Numbered from the stretch's first letter, positions 12,012 to 24,155 are shown. The stretch: DNA of 64,000 nt from Eulemur rufifrons (GCF_041146395.1 NC_090999.1:66283001-66347000), one strand, 5' to 3'. Notes: generated from the letters alone by a model not told the origin. Translations and numbers: made by a program.

Positions 12012-13015
12012 ATGGGAAGGGCCCAGCGAAAAAACACGGAGAGCAAAAAGAATCAAATGGAAAGCTTATCCCCAAAGAGAAATACCAGCTCCCAACCATT
12101 TGACACAAACCAGACTCAAAACACCAACATGTCACAGGAAGAATTCCAATTATGGATTATAAACAAGCTGAATAATATACAAGAATCAATGGATAAACAA
12201 CACAAGGAAAACACAAAAAAATACAGGATTTGGAGGAAAAATTCACTAAAGAAATTGAAATATTGAAGAAAAACCAAACTGAACTCCTAGAAGTGAAGAA
12301 TTCACTCAGAGAGCTACAAAACACTGTGGAAAGTCTCAAGAGCAGGGTAGACCAAACAGAGGAAAGAATCTCAGAAATTGAAGATAACTCCTTCCAACTA
12401 AATAAGTCAGTCACAGAGATAGATCGAAAAAGTAAGAGAAATGATCTGAGTCTTCAAGAAATGTGGGATTATGTGAAGAAACCTAACTTGAGAGTTATTG
12501 GCATTCCTGAGGGTGAAGAAGATAACAAGCAAGGGTTGGACAAGCTATTTGAAGACATAATCGAGGAAAATTTTCCAGGCCTTGCCAATACTCTAGACAT
12601 ACAGATTCAAGAAGCTCAAAGGACCCCTGGGAGATTCATAGCAAATAGGAAAACACCACGCCACGTAGTCATCAGGCTGACCAAAATATCCACTAAAGAG
12701 TCACTTCTCCGAGCTGTAAGGAGAAAGAAACAAGTAACTTACAAAGGAAAACCCATCAGAATTACGCCAGATTTCTCAGCTGAAACCTTACAAGCAAGAA
12801 GAGGTTGGGGCCCCATTTTCACACTTCTGAAACAGAATAATGCCCAGCCTAGAATCTTGTACCCAGCTAAGCTAAGTTTTCTATACGAAGGAGAAATCAA
12901 GACATTTTCAGATAAACAAAGGTTGAGGGAATTCACTAAGACAAGACCAGCCCTCCAAGAAGTACTCAAAAGAGAATTATACATGGATCAGCACAAGAAA
13001 GATCCACGAATGTAA
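12012..13015 (+). pseudogene. ORF1: L1 ORF1 (RNA-binding chaperone), one frameshift
   Basis: L1 ORF1p is a trimeric nucleic-acid chaperone that coats L1 RNA in the cytoplasm. The start at 12012 opens an 84-codon frame (Gln/Asn/Ser-rich N-terminus, then the start of the coiled coil). The remainder lies in another frame, open to the stop at 13013-13015. It continues with a heptad-rich coiled coil (TEERISEIEDN), an RRM-type domain (NLRVIGIPEGEE, ENFPGLAN) and the basic C-terminal domain (RHVVIRLTK, RRKKQVTYKGKPIRITPDFS). The two frames meet at a run of seven A residues, 12215-12221; one extra A would join them, giving about 334 residues, normal for the family. This is either a real one-base loss or a homopolymer error. 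Every downstream domain remains readable. Confidence 0.93.
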
Positions 13016-13054
13016 AACTACTCAAGAGCTAAAGATGAAATTCCAGATACCACA

Positions 13055-16000
13055 ATGGCCCAGGAGAGAAAACATCACAATGAAGTTCTACCCAACAAGC
13101 TGAACAAAAAACTGTCTCACCTATCAGTTTTCTCAATAAATGTGAATGGCTTGAACTCCCCGCTCAAGAGACATAGACTGGCCCAATGGATAAAAAAATA
13201 CAATCCAAGTATCTGCTGTCTTCAAGAAACTCACCTAACCTGCAAAGATGCATTTAGACTGAAAATAAAAGGATGGAAATCGATATTTCAAGCAAATGGT
13301 AACCAAAAGAAAGCTGGTGTGGCAATCTTAATTTCCAATAACTTAGCTTTCAAACCAACAAAAATAATAAAAGACAAAGATGGCTACTACATACTGATTA
13401 AAGGCACAATTCATCAAGAAGCCATGACTATACTCAATATATATGCACCCAACCTAGGTGCACCTAGATTCATAAAGCAAACCCTACTAGATCTCAACCA
13501 AATGATAGATAACAATACTGTAATAGCTGGAGACTTTAACACCCCACTGACAGTACAGGACAGATCCTCTAAACAGAAAATAAACAAAGACATAATGGAC
13601 CTCAATAGAATGCTAGAACAAATGGGCATGGCTGACATCTATAGGACATTCTACCCAAAGTCCACAGAATATACATTCTTCTCATCAGCTCACGGGACAT
13701 TCTCTAAGATTGACCATGTCCTAGGACATAAATCATGTTTTCAAAAATTCAAAAAAATAGAAATTATACCATGCATCTTCTCAGATCACAGCGGAATAAA
13801 AGTAACAATGATCACAAACAGAAACCCTCACTCTTACTCAAAGTCATGGAAGCTAAATAACCTTCTCCTGAATAATTATTCTATAAAAGAAGAAATCAAG
13901 ATGGAAATCAAAAATTTCTTTGAATTAAATGACAATGGAGATACAACTTATCAAAATCTATGGGATGCAGCTAAAGCAGTCCTGAGAGGAAAATTCATAT
14001 CCATAAATGCCTATATCAAAAAGACAGAAAACATGCAAATAGACAACCTAACGAATAGACTCAAAGAACTGGAGAAAGAAGAACAGAACGATCCCAAACC
14101 CAGCAGAAGGCGAGAAATTACTAAGATCAAATCAGAACTAAATGAAAAGGACAACAAAGAAACTATAAGGGAAATTAATAAAACAAAAAGTTGGTTCTTT
14201 GAAAAGATAAACAAAATAGACACACCTCTGGCTAGACTAACCAAGAGCACAAAAGTAAAATCTCTAATAACCTCCATTAGGAACATGAAAGGAGAAATCA
14301 CAACCGATGCTACAGAGATACAAGATATCATCTATGAATTCTACAAAAATCTTTATGCACACAAACTGGAGAACGTGGAGGAAATGGACAAATTTTTAGA
14401 AACACATAGTCTTCCCAGGCTCAACCAGGAAGAAATAGAGTACCTGAACAGACCAATAGCAAGAACTGAAATCGAAACAGCAATAAAAAACCTTCCCAAA
14501 AAGAAAAGCCCTGGTCCAGATGGGTTAACACCTGAATTTTACCATACATACAAAGAAGAACTGGTGCCCATCCTACATAAACTATTCTCCAATATTGAGA
14601 AGGATGGAGTTCTCCCTAACACGTTCTACCAAGCCAATATAACATTAATACCAAAACCTGGAAAGGACACAACAAAAATAGAGAACTACAGACCAATTTC
14701 CCTCATGAATATAGATGCAAAAATTTTCAATAAAATACTAGCAAATCGAATCCAAGTACTTATCAAAAAAGTAATCCACCACGACCAAGTGGGCTTCATC
14801 CCCGAGATGCAGGGGTGGTTCAACATACGTAAATCTATAAATGTAATTCACCACATAAATAGAAGCAAAAACAAAAACCATATGATACTCTCATTAGATG
14901 CAGAAAAAGCATTTGACAAAATTCAACACCCTTTTATGATAAAAACGCTTAACAAAATAGGCATTGATGGAACCTACCTAAAAATGATACAAGCCATATA
15001 TGACAAACCCACAGCCAACATCATACTGAATGGGGAAAAACTGAAAGCACTCCCACTTAGAACTGGAACCAGACAGGGCTGCCCATTGTCTCCATTACTT
15101 TTCAACATAGTATTGGAAGTCCTTGCGAGAGCTATCAGGCAAGAGAGCAGAATCAAGGGAGTCCAAATAGGGAAGGAAGAGATCAAACTCTCACTTTTTG
15201 CTGATGATATGATGTTATATCTGGAAAACCCCCAGGATTCAACCAAGAGACTCCTGGAATTGATTAACGAATACAGCAAAGTCTCAGGCTACAAAATTAA
15301 TATACACAAATCAGAGGCATTTATATATGCCAATAACAGTCAATCGGAAAACCAAATTAAAGACTCAATACCCTTCAAAATAGCAACAAAGAAAATAAAA
15401 TATCTAGGTATATATCTAACTAAAGAGGTAAAGGACCTCTATAAGGAAAACTATGAAACACTGAGAAAAGAAATAGCAGAACTTGCAAATAGATGGAAAA
15501 ATATACCATGCTCGTGGATCGGAAGAATCAACATTGTTAAAATGTCTATACTACCCAAAGTGATCTACAGATTCAATGCAATCCCTATTAAATTACCAAC
15601 ATCATTCTTTACAGACATAGAGAAAATAATTATACACTTTGTATGGAATCAAAGAAGACCCTGTATAGCAAAAGCAATTTTAAGCAACAAAAACAAAATG
15701 GGAGGTATTAATTTGCCAGACCTCAAACTATACTACAAGGCCGTGGTTCTTAAAACAGCCTGGTATTGGCACAAGTGCAGGGACACAGACCAGTGGAACA
15801 CAACAGAAAATCCAAATATAGAACCATCCTCATATAGTCACCTAATTTTCGACAAAGCGGGAAAGAATATACTCTGGGGACAAGAATCCCTATTCAACAA
15901 ATGGTGCTGGGAGAATTGGTTAGCCACTTGTAGAAGACTGAAACAGGACCCACAGCTTTCACCTCTCACAAAAATCAAATCACGGTGGATAACAGACTTA

Positions 16001-16933
16001 AACCTTAGGCGTGATACAATCAGAATTCTAGAAGAAAATGTAGGAAAGACTCTTACAGACATTGGCCTAGGCAAAGAATTTATGAAGAAGACCCCCAAGG
16101 CAATCACAGCAGCAACAAAAATAAATGAATGGGACATGATTAAATTAAAAAGCTTCTGCACAGCCAAAGAAACAGTCCAGAGAATAAACAGACCACCTAC
16201 AGAATGGGAAAAAATTTTTGCATACTACACATCAGATAAAGGACTGATAACAAGAATCTATTTAGAACTCAGGAAAATCAGCAAGAAAAAATCAAGCAAC
16301 CCTATCAAAAAGTGGGCAAAGGACATGAATAGAAATTTTTCAAAAGAAGATATAAAAATGGCTAACAAACATATGAAAAAGTGTTCAACATCTCTAATCA
16401 TCAGGGAAATGCAAATCAAAACCACAATGAGATATCACTTAACCCCAGGGAGAATGGCCTTTATCAAAAAAACCCAAAACAACACATGTTGGCGTGGGTG
16501 TGGAGAGACAGGAACACTAATACACTGCTGGTGGGACTGCAAACTAGTGCAACCTCTGTGGAAAGCATTATGGAGGTATCTTAAACAGATTCAAGTAGAC
16601 CTGCCATTTGACCCAGCAATCCCATTACTGGGCATATACCCAAAGGAAAAAAGGTCATTCTGTAACAAAGGCACGTGTACCCAAATGTTTATAGCAGCAC
16701 AATTCACAATAGCAAAGATGTGGAAACAACCCAAATGCCCATCAATACATGATTGGATTAGTAAACTGTGGTATATGTATACCATGGAATACTACTCAGC
16801 TATAAGGAATGATGAAGATACAACATCTCTATGGTTCTCCTGGAGAGAGTTGGAACCCATTATATTAAGTGAAGTATCCCAAGAATGGAAAAACAAGCAT
16901 CACATGTACTCACCAGAAAATTGGTTTCCTTGA
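13055..16933 (+). CDS. ORF2: L1 ORF2 endonuclease/reverse transcriptase, intact
   Basis: The 1292-residue protein nicks target DNA and copies L1 RNA at the nick (target-primed reverse transcription). The apurinic-type endonuclease occupies about residues 22-255, with all catalytic positions present at a constant +15 offset from human ORF2p: N29, E58 (LQETHL), D160 and N162 (AGDFNTP), D220 (KIDHVLG), D244 and H245 (SDHSG). The reverse transcriptase has PGPDG near 490, [15 protein letters not shown] near 670 and the FADD active site with D717 and D718. The C-terminal Cys-rich segment begins at C1145 ([18 protein letters not shown]). No stop or frameshift interrupts it. The start at 13055 lies 39 nt after the ORF1 stop; in L1, ORF2 is translated by inefficient reinitiation. 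Length is close to human (1275). Confidence 0.97.
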   Translation: MAQERKHHNEVLPNKLNKKLSHLSVFSINVNGLNSPLKRHRLAQWIKKYNPSICCLQETHLTCKDAFRLKIKGWKSIFQANGNQKKAGVAILISNNLAFKPTKIIKDKDGYYILIKGTIHQEAMTILNIYAPNLGAPRFIKQTLLDLNQMIDNNTVIAGDFNTPLTVQDRSSKQKINKDIMDLNRMLEQMGMADIYRTFYPKSTEYTFFSSAHGTFSKIDHVLGHKSCFQKFKKIEIIPCIFSDHSGIKVTMITNRNPHSYSKSWKLNNLLLNNYSIKEEIKMEIKNFFELNDNGDTTYQNLWDAAKAVLRGKFISINAYIKKTENMQIDNLTNRLKELEKEEQNDPKPSRRREITKIKSELNEKDNKETIREINKTKSWFFEKINKIDTPLARLTKSTKVKSLITSIRNMKGEITTDATEIQDIIYEFYKNLYAHKLENVEEMDKFLETHSLPRLNQEEIEYLNRPIARTEIETAIKNLPKKKSPGPDGLTPEFYHTYKEELVPILHKLFSNIEKDGVLPNTFYQANITLIPKPGKDTTKIENYRPISLMNIDAKIFNKILANRIQVLIKKVIHHDQVGFIPEMQGWFNIRKSINVIHHINRSKNKNHMILSLDAEKAFDKIQHPFMIKTLNKIGIDGTYLKMIQAIYDKPTANIILNGEKLKALPLRTGTRQGCPLSPLLFNIVLEVLARAIRQESRIKGVQIGKEEIKLSLFADDMMLYLENPQDSTKRLLELINEYSKVSGYKINIHKSEAFIYANNSQSENQIKDSIPFKIATKKIKYLGIYLTKEVKDLYKENYETLRKEIAELANRWKNIPCSWIGRINIVKMSILPKVIYRFNAIPIKLPTSFFTDIEKIIIHFVWNQRRPCIAKAILSNKNKMGGINLPDLKLYYKAVVLKTAWYWHKCRDTDQWNTTENPNIEPSSYSHLIFDKAGKNILWGQESLFNKWCWENWLATCRRLKQDPQLSPLTKIKSRWITDLNLRRDTIRILEENVGKTLTDIGLGKEFMKKTPKAITAATKINEWDMIKLKSFCTAKETVQRINRPPTEWEKIFAYYTSDKGLITRIYLELRKISKKKSSNPIKKWAKDMNRNFSKEDIKMANKHMKKCSTSLIIREMQIKTTMRYHLTPGRMAFIKKTQNNTCWRGCGETGTLIHCWWDCKLVQPLWKALWRYLKQIQVDLPFDPAIPLLGIYPKEKRSFCNKGTCTQMFIAAQFTIAKMWKQPKCPSIHDWISKLWYMYTMEYYSAIRNDEDTTSLWFSWRELEPIILSEVSQEWKNKHHMYSPENWFP

Positions 16934-17300
16934 TCATCACCTAAATACAAATCTGGAAACGACACCAATTGGACATCAGACTGAGGTGGGGGGTGGGGGA
17001 GGGGATGGGGGTATGCCTACACAATGAGTGCATTGCGCACCGTTTGGGGAGTGGTAACACTTGAAGGTGCTGACTCGGGAAAGGGGGGGTGGGGAAAAAA
17101 AATGAAACTATTGTTTTTAACTTGCACTGTTCACGTAATAATTTATCATGAATATTTCCCATATTATTTCATATCATTGTACAAGAAATAATGTATACAT
17201 TATGAGGACATACTGTATCTAACAAGATATACTGTTAGACTCTTTGATTCTGTAAAATTAAATAAAAAAAAAAAAGAAAAAAAAAAAAAGAGAAAAAAAA
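16934..17300 (+). other. L1 3'UTR, polyadenylation signal and A-rich tail
   Basis: Two G-rich tracts, 16986-17012 and 17078-17097, contain several G3+ runs each. Polypurine or G-quadruplex tracts are typical of primate L1 3'UTRs. AATAAA at 17261-17266 is followed at once by an A-rich tail interrupted by G residues. The stretch 17103-17260 is AT-rich and does not resemble the usual human L1 3' end. Confidence 0.85.
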
Positions 17301-17316
17301 AAAAATCTTTATTCCC
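17301..17316. repeat. L1 target-site duplication, right copy
   Basis: Exact 16-base match to 8987-9002. It defines the 3' boundary of the L1. The host sequence 'tttgcaggtttttc' resumes after it. Confidence 0.95.
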
Positions 17317-17514
17317 TTTGCAGGTTTTTCTAGAGGCAAAACCTCTTAAAAGTATATAGTAATATATAATAACTCTGGAGTACCCATTCCCACCATTTGG
17401 AAACATAAATGTAAACCAGTTAAACACATTCAACTTTTCCAAGAATATCAAGACCATTGTTTTGAGTTTTATCTTACAAATCCACCTTGGTTCCAAAACC
17501 TCTCTTTAATATGC

Positions 17515-17650
17515 CCAACTTATTTCATTCATTAATTCTTTAAAAGTTGGATGCCTACCCTGTAGCAGACACTAGGGATGAAATTGTAAGTAATATGGAT
17601 GGGTTCTTGCCCTCCATGAGCTTCTTTCTCACAAGGGACTTAGAGAGGTA
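17515..17650 (-). mobile_element. L2 LINE 3' fragment, antisense
   Basis: 'ttcattcattaattc', 'gtagcagacactaggg' and 'cctccatgagcttc' are reverse-complement L2 tail blocks. It is old and diverged. Confidence 0.6.
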
Positions 17651-17659
17651 GACAGAGCT

Positions 17660-18905
17660 TCTTAGTGCCCTCCTTGGTTTCTCCTCCTCCATCATTCCTC
17701 ATACCAAATCAGTCCTCCTGTCTGATTGAGTCTTAGATCTCTCAAAGTTTTCCATTCCTTCCTGCTTCATACCTATCAACACTGCTCTGACCCAAGTCAA
17801 CTACCAAAACAATATTTAATTCATCTCCCTCTTTCTATCCTGTGGCCATCTGCCATGGTCTACCCTCAGCACAACAGCCAGCATGAGCCTCTTAAAAATG
17901 AGTTGGCTTTGCCCCACCCAAGTCAGATGGGCAAAGGCAATATATGTAACCTAAACATTTGTAGCCCGTTAATATGCTGAAATAAAAAAAAAAATTAAAA
18001 AAAGAAGAATAGTCTGTTGGTCAAAAGTAGCAGAGAAAAAACAACTGCCATATGGTAACAATAAAAATCCTAAATTTACTTCAGAATTTGTGAATATAAA
18101 GTGAACAATATAAACAGTGACCAATGATTCCTGGGGAGGAGAAGGATTTACCTAGGAGAATGTTTATCTTTATTCCAATAATTTTGATTAGCAGAATCTC
18201 TGGCTTCAGGTATAGAAAGGTGCTGAATAAGTATTATTTTATGTAAATGATAATGCATTCATTTAAATGAGAAATTTGTGTCTTTTAACAGGCTTATAAC
18301 TATGTAAGCATGAGTATGATGTTGTGAAGAGCATTCTTTAATAAAGATTTTTATTTCAGAGAAATAATTCTCCAAAATTAAAAAAAAAATGAGTTGGATC
18401 ATGCCACCTCTCTATTCAGAATTCTCCAATAACTTCCCACGTCACTCAAAGTAAAGCTCTTATAATGACCTACAAGGCCCTAGATCCAGACACATTCCCT
18501 TCTCATCCCCTACCATGTTCTGCCTCTCCTGCATTGCTCCAGCCATGCTGGCCCCTCGAACACACTAAACACACTCCTATCTCAGGGCCTTTGTCCTTGC
18601 CCTTCTACCTGCCATGATCTTCTTCCAGATGGCCACATGACTTGCTCCCTCACTTCCTTCAGGTTTCTGCTCATATATCTCCCTGTCCCTGGGGCCTACC
18701 TTGCTACAGAAGGTAGCAACACCCCCTCCCCATGGATCTTACACTGCTTTGCTTTTCTCCATCACACTTGTCACTTTCTTACATACTACTCAGTTATTTC
18801 TCTATTAACTTATTGTCTATCACCCTCCACTAGAATTTAAGCTCCAAGAGGACTGAGTCTTTATTTTACATACTTGGCATTCCCAGAACTTGACATTATA
18901 GGCAC
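17660..18905 (+). mobile_element. L2 LINE, sense, split by a retro-insertion
   Basis: The left part (17660-17906) and right part (18398-18905) are consecutive pieces of L2 ORF2 and 3'UTR. The right part carries 'tgacctacaaggccct', 'gcctttgtccttgc' and a long Cys/Leu/Ser-rich frame at 18637-18840 with TCSLTSFRFLL, which fits the end of L2 ORF2. A 478-base insertion with a 13-bp duplication separates them. Confidence 0.75.
17907..18384 (+). mobile_element. L1-mediated insertion, probable 3' transduction
   Basis: The insert is flanked by the exact 13-bp duplication 'aaaaatgagttgg' (17894-17906 and 18385-18397), and the inferred bottom-strand nick is the canonical TTTT/AA. It has two parts. First comes ~75 bases resembling an L1 3' end ('gtaacctaaacatttg', 'aatatgctgaaataaa') with its own A tract (17981-18003). 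Then follows ~370 bases of unrelated sequence with AATAAA at 18340-18345 and a second poly(A). Two A tails in series are the signature of readthrough past the L1 signal. A processed transcript of another kind is the alternative. Confidence 0.7.
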
Positions 18906-19834
18906 ATTTAATGTTAGCCCTGAAAGATAAGGAGGAGATGTCAGGTTATAGTGGGATGGTGTGTGTGAGAGAGAGAGAGTGTGTGTTTGAGTGTGTAAAG
19001 GTTTGGAGGCAAATAAGAGCATGTTGGCATTGATCATCTGAAATATATCTGGCATATATGTGTCTGGCTATAGCAAAAATGAATGAATTGGGACAGAAAT
19101 AAACAATTCAGTAAGAAGAATTTGGAGCCATAAAAAACTGAGGTACTCATTATTTCAAGGGCATAGGGATGCTGGACTAGTATTACAAGATCTTCTGAAT
19201 TTCAAGAGAAACTGCATTTTGAAAGATCAAAACAAACATATAAATAGTAGATGTTACACTGACAATTCACTTTCAACCTCTGACGTCAATGAGATACAAA
19301 CTTTAGCTCTCCTCAAAGTATCCTCTAACTATGTTTGCTCCTTGATTTTTAATTTTTCCTGTACCAAAATTCAGCACTTTGACTTATGCAGTATTTTTTT
19401 TTAACTTAACAAGTGTGTTCCTACCTGCACAACTTTGCATGAGTTAATCCCTGGCTCTTTTCCCTTCCTATCTGAATTTTGTTTTATATAAGGGATGGGA
19501 TAAGCCATTGTCTCCCTGAACTCAGTATGGATTGTCACTGTCCTCCACTTGGAAGCCACCACTCTCACCAAGGGAATTGTGTTGAGACATGTACCTGACC
19601 AGAGTCACCTGGGCCCACAGCTGTAGTTTATCCCTGTGGAGTTTATAACTCATTTGTGCAGCTTGTGGTTGGGTTTTAAAACTTAATGCATTTCATCCTT
19701 CTTATGTTCCTGATTTTGCTTTGGATGATTATTGAAGGGTGACGTATATGTACAGGAAAGGAAATTGTCAGGATCCATCTTGCTGTTTCCTGTTTTCATG
19801 GGTCAAAGCTTGCCCAGTCTGCTGTCATCTAGAG
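18906..19834. other. Unassigned stretch with GA/GT microsatellite
   Basis: No gene is seen. Simple sequence (GA then GT runs) lies at about 18961-18997. The rest is AT-rich without a recognised family. Confidence 0.55.
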
Positions 19835-20162
19835 AAGAGGTTGGCAAACTATGGTGCAAGGGCCACATCTGTCCAGTCACCCGTTTTGTACAACCTGAGA
19901 GCTAAGAACGGTTATTATGTTCTTAAATAGTTGAAAAAAACATCAGAACAGTGATAATATCTTGTGGGACATGAAAATTATATGAAATTCAAATTTCAGT
20001 GTCCATAAATAAAATGTTGTTGGAACGCAGCCACACTCGTTTGTTTATGTTTTGTCTGTGGCTGCTTTTGCACCACACTGGCAGAGTCGGGCAGTTGTAA
20101 AAGATACCGTATGGCCTACAAAGCATAAAATACTTGCTGTCTGGCCCTTTGCAGAAACTTAG
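19835..20162 (-). mobile_element. Non-autonomous hAT-Charlie element (MER33/MER20 type)
   Basis: Blocks such as 'gaggttggcaaactatgg', 'ttgttggaacgcagccacac' and 'ctgtctggccctttgcag' are those of a common ~330-bp hAT MITE of primates. The exact Repbase name is from memory. A perfect 8-bp duplication, 'atctagag', sits at 19827-19834 and 20163-20170, the length hAT transposases generate. The right terminus has lost its final bases. Confidence 0.85.
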
Positions 20163-20383
20163 ATCTAGAGAAGTAATTACGAGGCTTAGAGATTTCAGAT
20201 CAGGGAAATTAAAGGATGAGAGAGAAGAGTAAACACACAGTTGCCAACTTTTAATTTTTTGCCAAGACAAGACACTGAAACAAATCTTGCTATCTGTCAT
20301 CACCAAAATTTAATAAAAGAAAGAATATTATAGCACAAAGAAGTAAGAATAGATGTAATCTCAGAAAGAAAAAAAAAGAGGAT

Positions 20384-20545
20384 ATTGTGCAGTTAAGAGC
20401 ACAGGGCTTTCGTGCTAATCCTTCCTGGTTCGAGTCCAGGTTCCAGACTTCTCCATGAGTGGGAAATGGGCCTCATGGTGTAACCCTTTTCATCTTCAAG
20501 TTCCTTGATTTAAACTTTTGAGGGATGTCCTGAGGATTTTCAGAA
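20384..20545 (+). mobile_element. MIR SINE with tRNA-like B box
   Basis: 'agttaagagcacagggc' followed by 'ggttcgagtcc' is the tRNA-derived head and B box of MIR, then 'gtgtaacccttttcatc'-like core. It is a fossil tRNA-derived SINE and not a tRNA gene: no cloverleaf can be drawn. Confidence 0.7.
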
Positions 20546-22370
20546 TTCGTTTTTATTGTTATTTCAATAAACTGACAAGTTTCTAGGTTCCCCCACCTTC
20601 CCTCGTCATCTTTATCCAGCTCACACCCTCAGATCTTGCCCTTAGTAAGAATGCCTACAGCACGGGAATATATTGCATTTTTTGGCATTCAGCATATATT
20701 GCTTTTTATTATTCATCACCTTTATGCATTGCAAGTACCAAATGAGTTTTAATGTCCTCGAAGGTGGTTTGAAGATAGGGACAAAATTCGTAAACTCTTT
20801 TCTCGTTTTGATGCCTAATGTGATACCAAGAATAAAGTGAGTGCTCCTGTACTATATATAGTTAGTTCCCTTGACTGAGCAATATCCTGGCTCTCAACAC
20901 TGTCCTTTCTGCTTTATCCATGGAAAATACTGAGGTTGAGAAACAGATAGAATCATCAGTCTTTTCTATTTACTAGAAATAAGTATTTGCTCTCCAGGGC
21001 TGGTTAGGGTGGTCCATTCTTGGCAATACAAACATGGCAGAAGGCCTCACTGTGTTAAGGTTGAGGAGATTTTTCTCTTGTGATTGTATAATGTGATACA
21101 GATCACAAACTAAGGAGCATTTTGCACACTCACCATGGGATGCAAAGTCAGGTAAGGTCCCTGTGAAAATGGGGCACTGGGTTAATAAAGCCCGTGATCC
21201 TCCAGAAATAATATCAAGAGAGGAAAATCAATGTAGTTGTTTAAATATATAATTTGCTGGCTTAGAAAAAAATGGGCCATGATGGCTCTTTAAAAAAAAA
21301 AATTAAGTAATTACAGGATTCAGCTGCTTAAGCTTTAATTCAGCAGAGGACCAGGGAGCCCTCAGAACTCCCATGGAGTTTTCTCTCTCCCTCTCTGTTG
21401 GAGCTAACCCTACAGAGTAATTAAGAGATAATTTCAGAGTAGCCACACATGTAGGCAATCAGACCCAATATAGGAAACACCTGCTTTTACTTCAGTTCTG
21501 GCCTGCTTACTAATAGGGCATATTTGTCTTGGGACATTGTGTTTGCTTGTGTAATTGTGCATAGCACATTTTCAGATTTTACCACAGATGGACCCTGAAA
21601 CCAGTTCTAAGTGAATGTGTCCAGGTAAGCACGACTCAGAAAGCCTCTCTCATCTTCTGTACAAACAGACGTAAGCAGTTGGGGGAGGGGGGGGCTTTGT
21701 CCTCCCTTCTGCCCACACCATGCAGTGCAAACAGGAAGCAGTCGGTGAACAGCTTTGGTCTTTCCAGGCTTAGCAACCAGTTTTCTTTTGTTTGGTTAAC
21801 AATTCTAGACCCATCCAGCCGAAAGGGGTGGGAAATACACAGGTCAACAGCTAGACAATGAAAGTGCTGACAAGTAGCCCTGACGCCACAGAACTAGAAG
21901 AGGCTCGGATCCAGTGGGAGGCTCCTCTTGAAGTGGTTGGAGTTTCAGTGTCGTGCATATTAGCTGCACTTTGACAAGTGTTTTCGTGACAGAATCCAGG
22001 AGGAGAGTATCATGAGACTCACAAAAGAAGGGGAGGAGCCACTAGAGGACATGGGGAACACAGAGACAGAGAGAAGAACTGCAAGGAGAATTTGATTAGA
22101 GAAGAAATACTATAAAATTCAAATCCAAAGAACCAGGTTAAAGTGGCGTTCTCTGTGCACGTAAATTGAAACCAAGTGGAGAACAGAGGCAATGGGATGG
22201 AAAAATTCATACTTGCATTAAGTAGCTGCATAGTTATGCCAAAAGTATTTTCAGGCTTCAATTATCTCACATTTTCCTCAATTTTATACTTTGGGGTGAA
22301 CAGAAGTATATGAACATATTAACCGTATTCATGATTTCTGTATTAAGCTGTATGAACGTAAACATAATTG
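20546..22370. other. No gene recognised
   Basis: AT-rich sequence; a short G run lies at about 21679-21695. Frames at 21679-21861 (plus) and 22019-22261 (minus) have no family motif. No confident repeat is assigned. Confidence 0.5.
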
Positions 22371-23085
22371 TTTTAGATAATAGCCTTATTGAGGTATAAT
22401 TCAAATACTGTGAAGTTTGCCCTTTTAAAATGTATAATTCAGCGAGTTAGTCACAGTGTTGTGCAACTGTGACCACTACCTAATTTTAGAACATTTCATC
22501 ACACTCCCCCAATACCCCATAGCCATTAGCAGTCGCTGTCCATTTCCCTGTCCTCCAGCGTCTGGCAGCACTAATCTGCCTTCTGTCTAGAGACATTGTG
22601 GACATTTCATATAAATGGAATACTATAATATGTGGCCTTTTGTGTCCAGCTGCTTTTACTTAATGTAATGTTTTTAAGATTCATCCGTATTGTAGCATAT
22701 ATTATCACTTCACTCCTTTTTATGACTGAATAATGCTCCATTTTATGGATGTCTTGCATTTTATTTATGCATTCATCAGTTGATGGACATTTGAATCGTT
22801 TCCACTTTTTGGCTATTATGAATAATGCTACTATGAACATTCATACACAGGTTTTTATGGAGACATATGTTTTCAGTTACCTTGAGTATATAGGAATGGA
22901 ACTGCTGGATCCTATGGTCACTTTATGTTTAACTTTTTGAGTCATTTCCTAGAACTGTTTCCAAAGTGGCTGCACCTTTTTTCATTCCCGCCACAAAGGT
23001 AGGAAGGTTCTTATTCCTCCACATCCTCACCAACACTGGTTGTTGCCCATCTTTCTTATCACAGCCATCCTAGTGAAGTGGTTAC
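22371..23085 (-). mobile_element. Old L1 3' portion, antisense
   Basis: Starts with an L1M-type 3'UTR in reverse ('agccttattgaggtataatt'). On the minus strand the ORF2 C-terminus can be read as AALFIIAKKW-like residues, then CPSTDECINK and HKMEHYSVIKRSE. It ends near 23085 within ORF2. Heavily mutated. Confidence 0.8.
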
Positions 23086-23649
23086 ATAGAATGATTCTGA
23101 GCGGACACTGGGTCTTTCATCTTGTTATACCATTTGATCCAAATTATTTTAGGGTTGTAGATTAAATTAATTAAACCAAGACTGTAAGTTTTATCCTAAT
23201 TTGGGGGTAGTTTTATCTTCTCCACCACGTGTCAGTGAATATCACTTAACATGGGTCATGTTTTAACACTTATCATAGGCATGATACATACATGCTTTTA
23301 TTTGCAAAGTCAAGTCTTGTGTTAAGTGCTGATGTCCACCAAGAGATTAAATCTCAGCTTTAAGTCAGTAAGCACCCCATTTGCTGGAGCTTGACCAGCA
23401 CTGACTGCAACTGCTTACTAACCAAACAGAGCAGCACAGGCAGATAGCCCTGGTAATGGCTGATTAGGCCTTTTCCTAAAGGAGGTACAATGAAGCAGAA
23501 TAGCATGAGGTCTTGAAAAAAGCCCTGATCTGGGAATCAAGAGATCTGGACTCCAGTTGTGTGAATAATCTGCACCCAACCCAGTTCCCAGCTTTGACTT
23601 TTTCCAACCAGGTTGGATATATCTGCTATCCACTTACCATAGTCTCCCT

Positions 23650-23825
23650 GTGCTTAACCTAACAGTGCACTGAAAAAGTTTTACATCGTTGCTTTCTTAA
23701 TTGATCGATTTGGTCCCTAGATTGTAAGCTCTATAAGGTCAGGGAACCACTTGTGTTTTGTCTATTATTGTATCTTCAGCACTTTAGCCCAGCACTTGAC
23801 ATAAAGTAGCTGGTCATTAAATGTT
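23650..23825 (+). mobile_element. L2 LINE 3' end, sense fragment
   Basis: 'gattgtaagctctataagg', 'cttcagcactttagcc', 'cagcacttgacataaa' and 'ggtcattaaatg' follow the order of the L2 3'UTR end. Confidence 0.65.
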
Positions 23826-23929
23826 GTGGATATCTTGTAAAATTTGCTAAATGAAAATTAGTATGGCAGGTTATCATTTACCTAAATAGTACTTCCCCTC
23901 TACAAATAAGGACTATTATATATAAATTA

Positions 23930-24065
23930 TAAAATAGGGATATTAGTAGTACCTACCTCATCTTGTTATTATGAGGACTTTATTAAATGTAAGTTAAGAT
24001 GCTTAAATTGGTGGCACACAGGAAATAATCGATAAATATTCACCATTATCATTATCTTGATTCTT
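23930..24065 (+). mobile_element. MIR SINE 3' portion, sense
   Basis: 'gtagtacctacctcat' followed by 'tatgaggactttattaaatg' and 'ggtggcacacagg' matches the second half of MIR. The tRNA-like head is missing. Confidence 0.65.
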
Positions 24066-24155
24066 ATTCCCAGGTATCAATGTCTTAATAAAAATTAAAA
24101 AGGGTCGAATGATAGTCTCCCTAACATGCTTCCCAGCACTAACAGTCTGATACTA

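Larger units (their letters stand above)
9003..17300 (+). mobile_element. L1: Full-length young L1 retrotransposon (~8.3 kb)
   Basis: A complete LINE-1 in order: a 5'UTR of about 3 kb starting 'gggagatcaaagatggcgg', ORF1, a 39-nt spacer, ORF2, a 3'UTR with two G-rich tracts, an AATAAA signal and an A-rich tail. A perfect 16-bp target duplication brackets it. ORF2 is uninterrupted over 1292 codons; ORF1 is broken by a single frameshift. The perfect duplication and the open ORF2 imply a recent insertion. The 5'UTR is far longer than the ~0.9 kb of human L1 because of tandem repeats. As read, ORF1 is disrupted, so autonomous mobility looks unlikely unless the break is a sequencing error. Confidence 0.97.

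Noticed and set aside
13414..16785. Minus-strand frames of 64-109 codons inside the L1
   Set aside because: They are shadows of the intact ORF2 coding strand.
20384..20470. Possible tRNA gene with a B box
   Set aside because: Only the tRNA-like head of a MIR is present. The stems do not pair into a cloverleaf.
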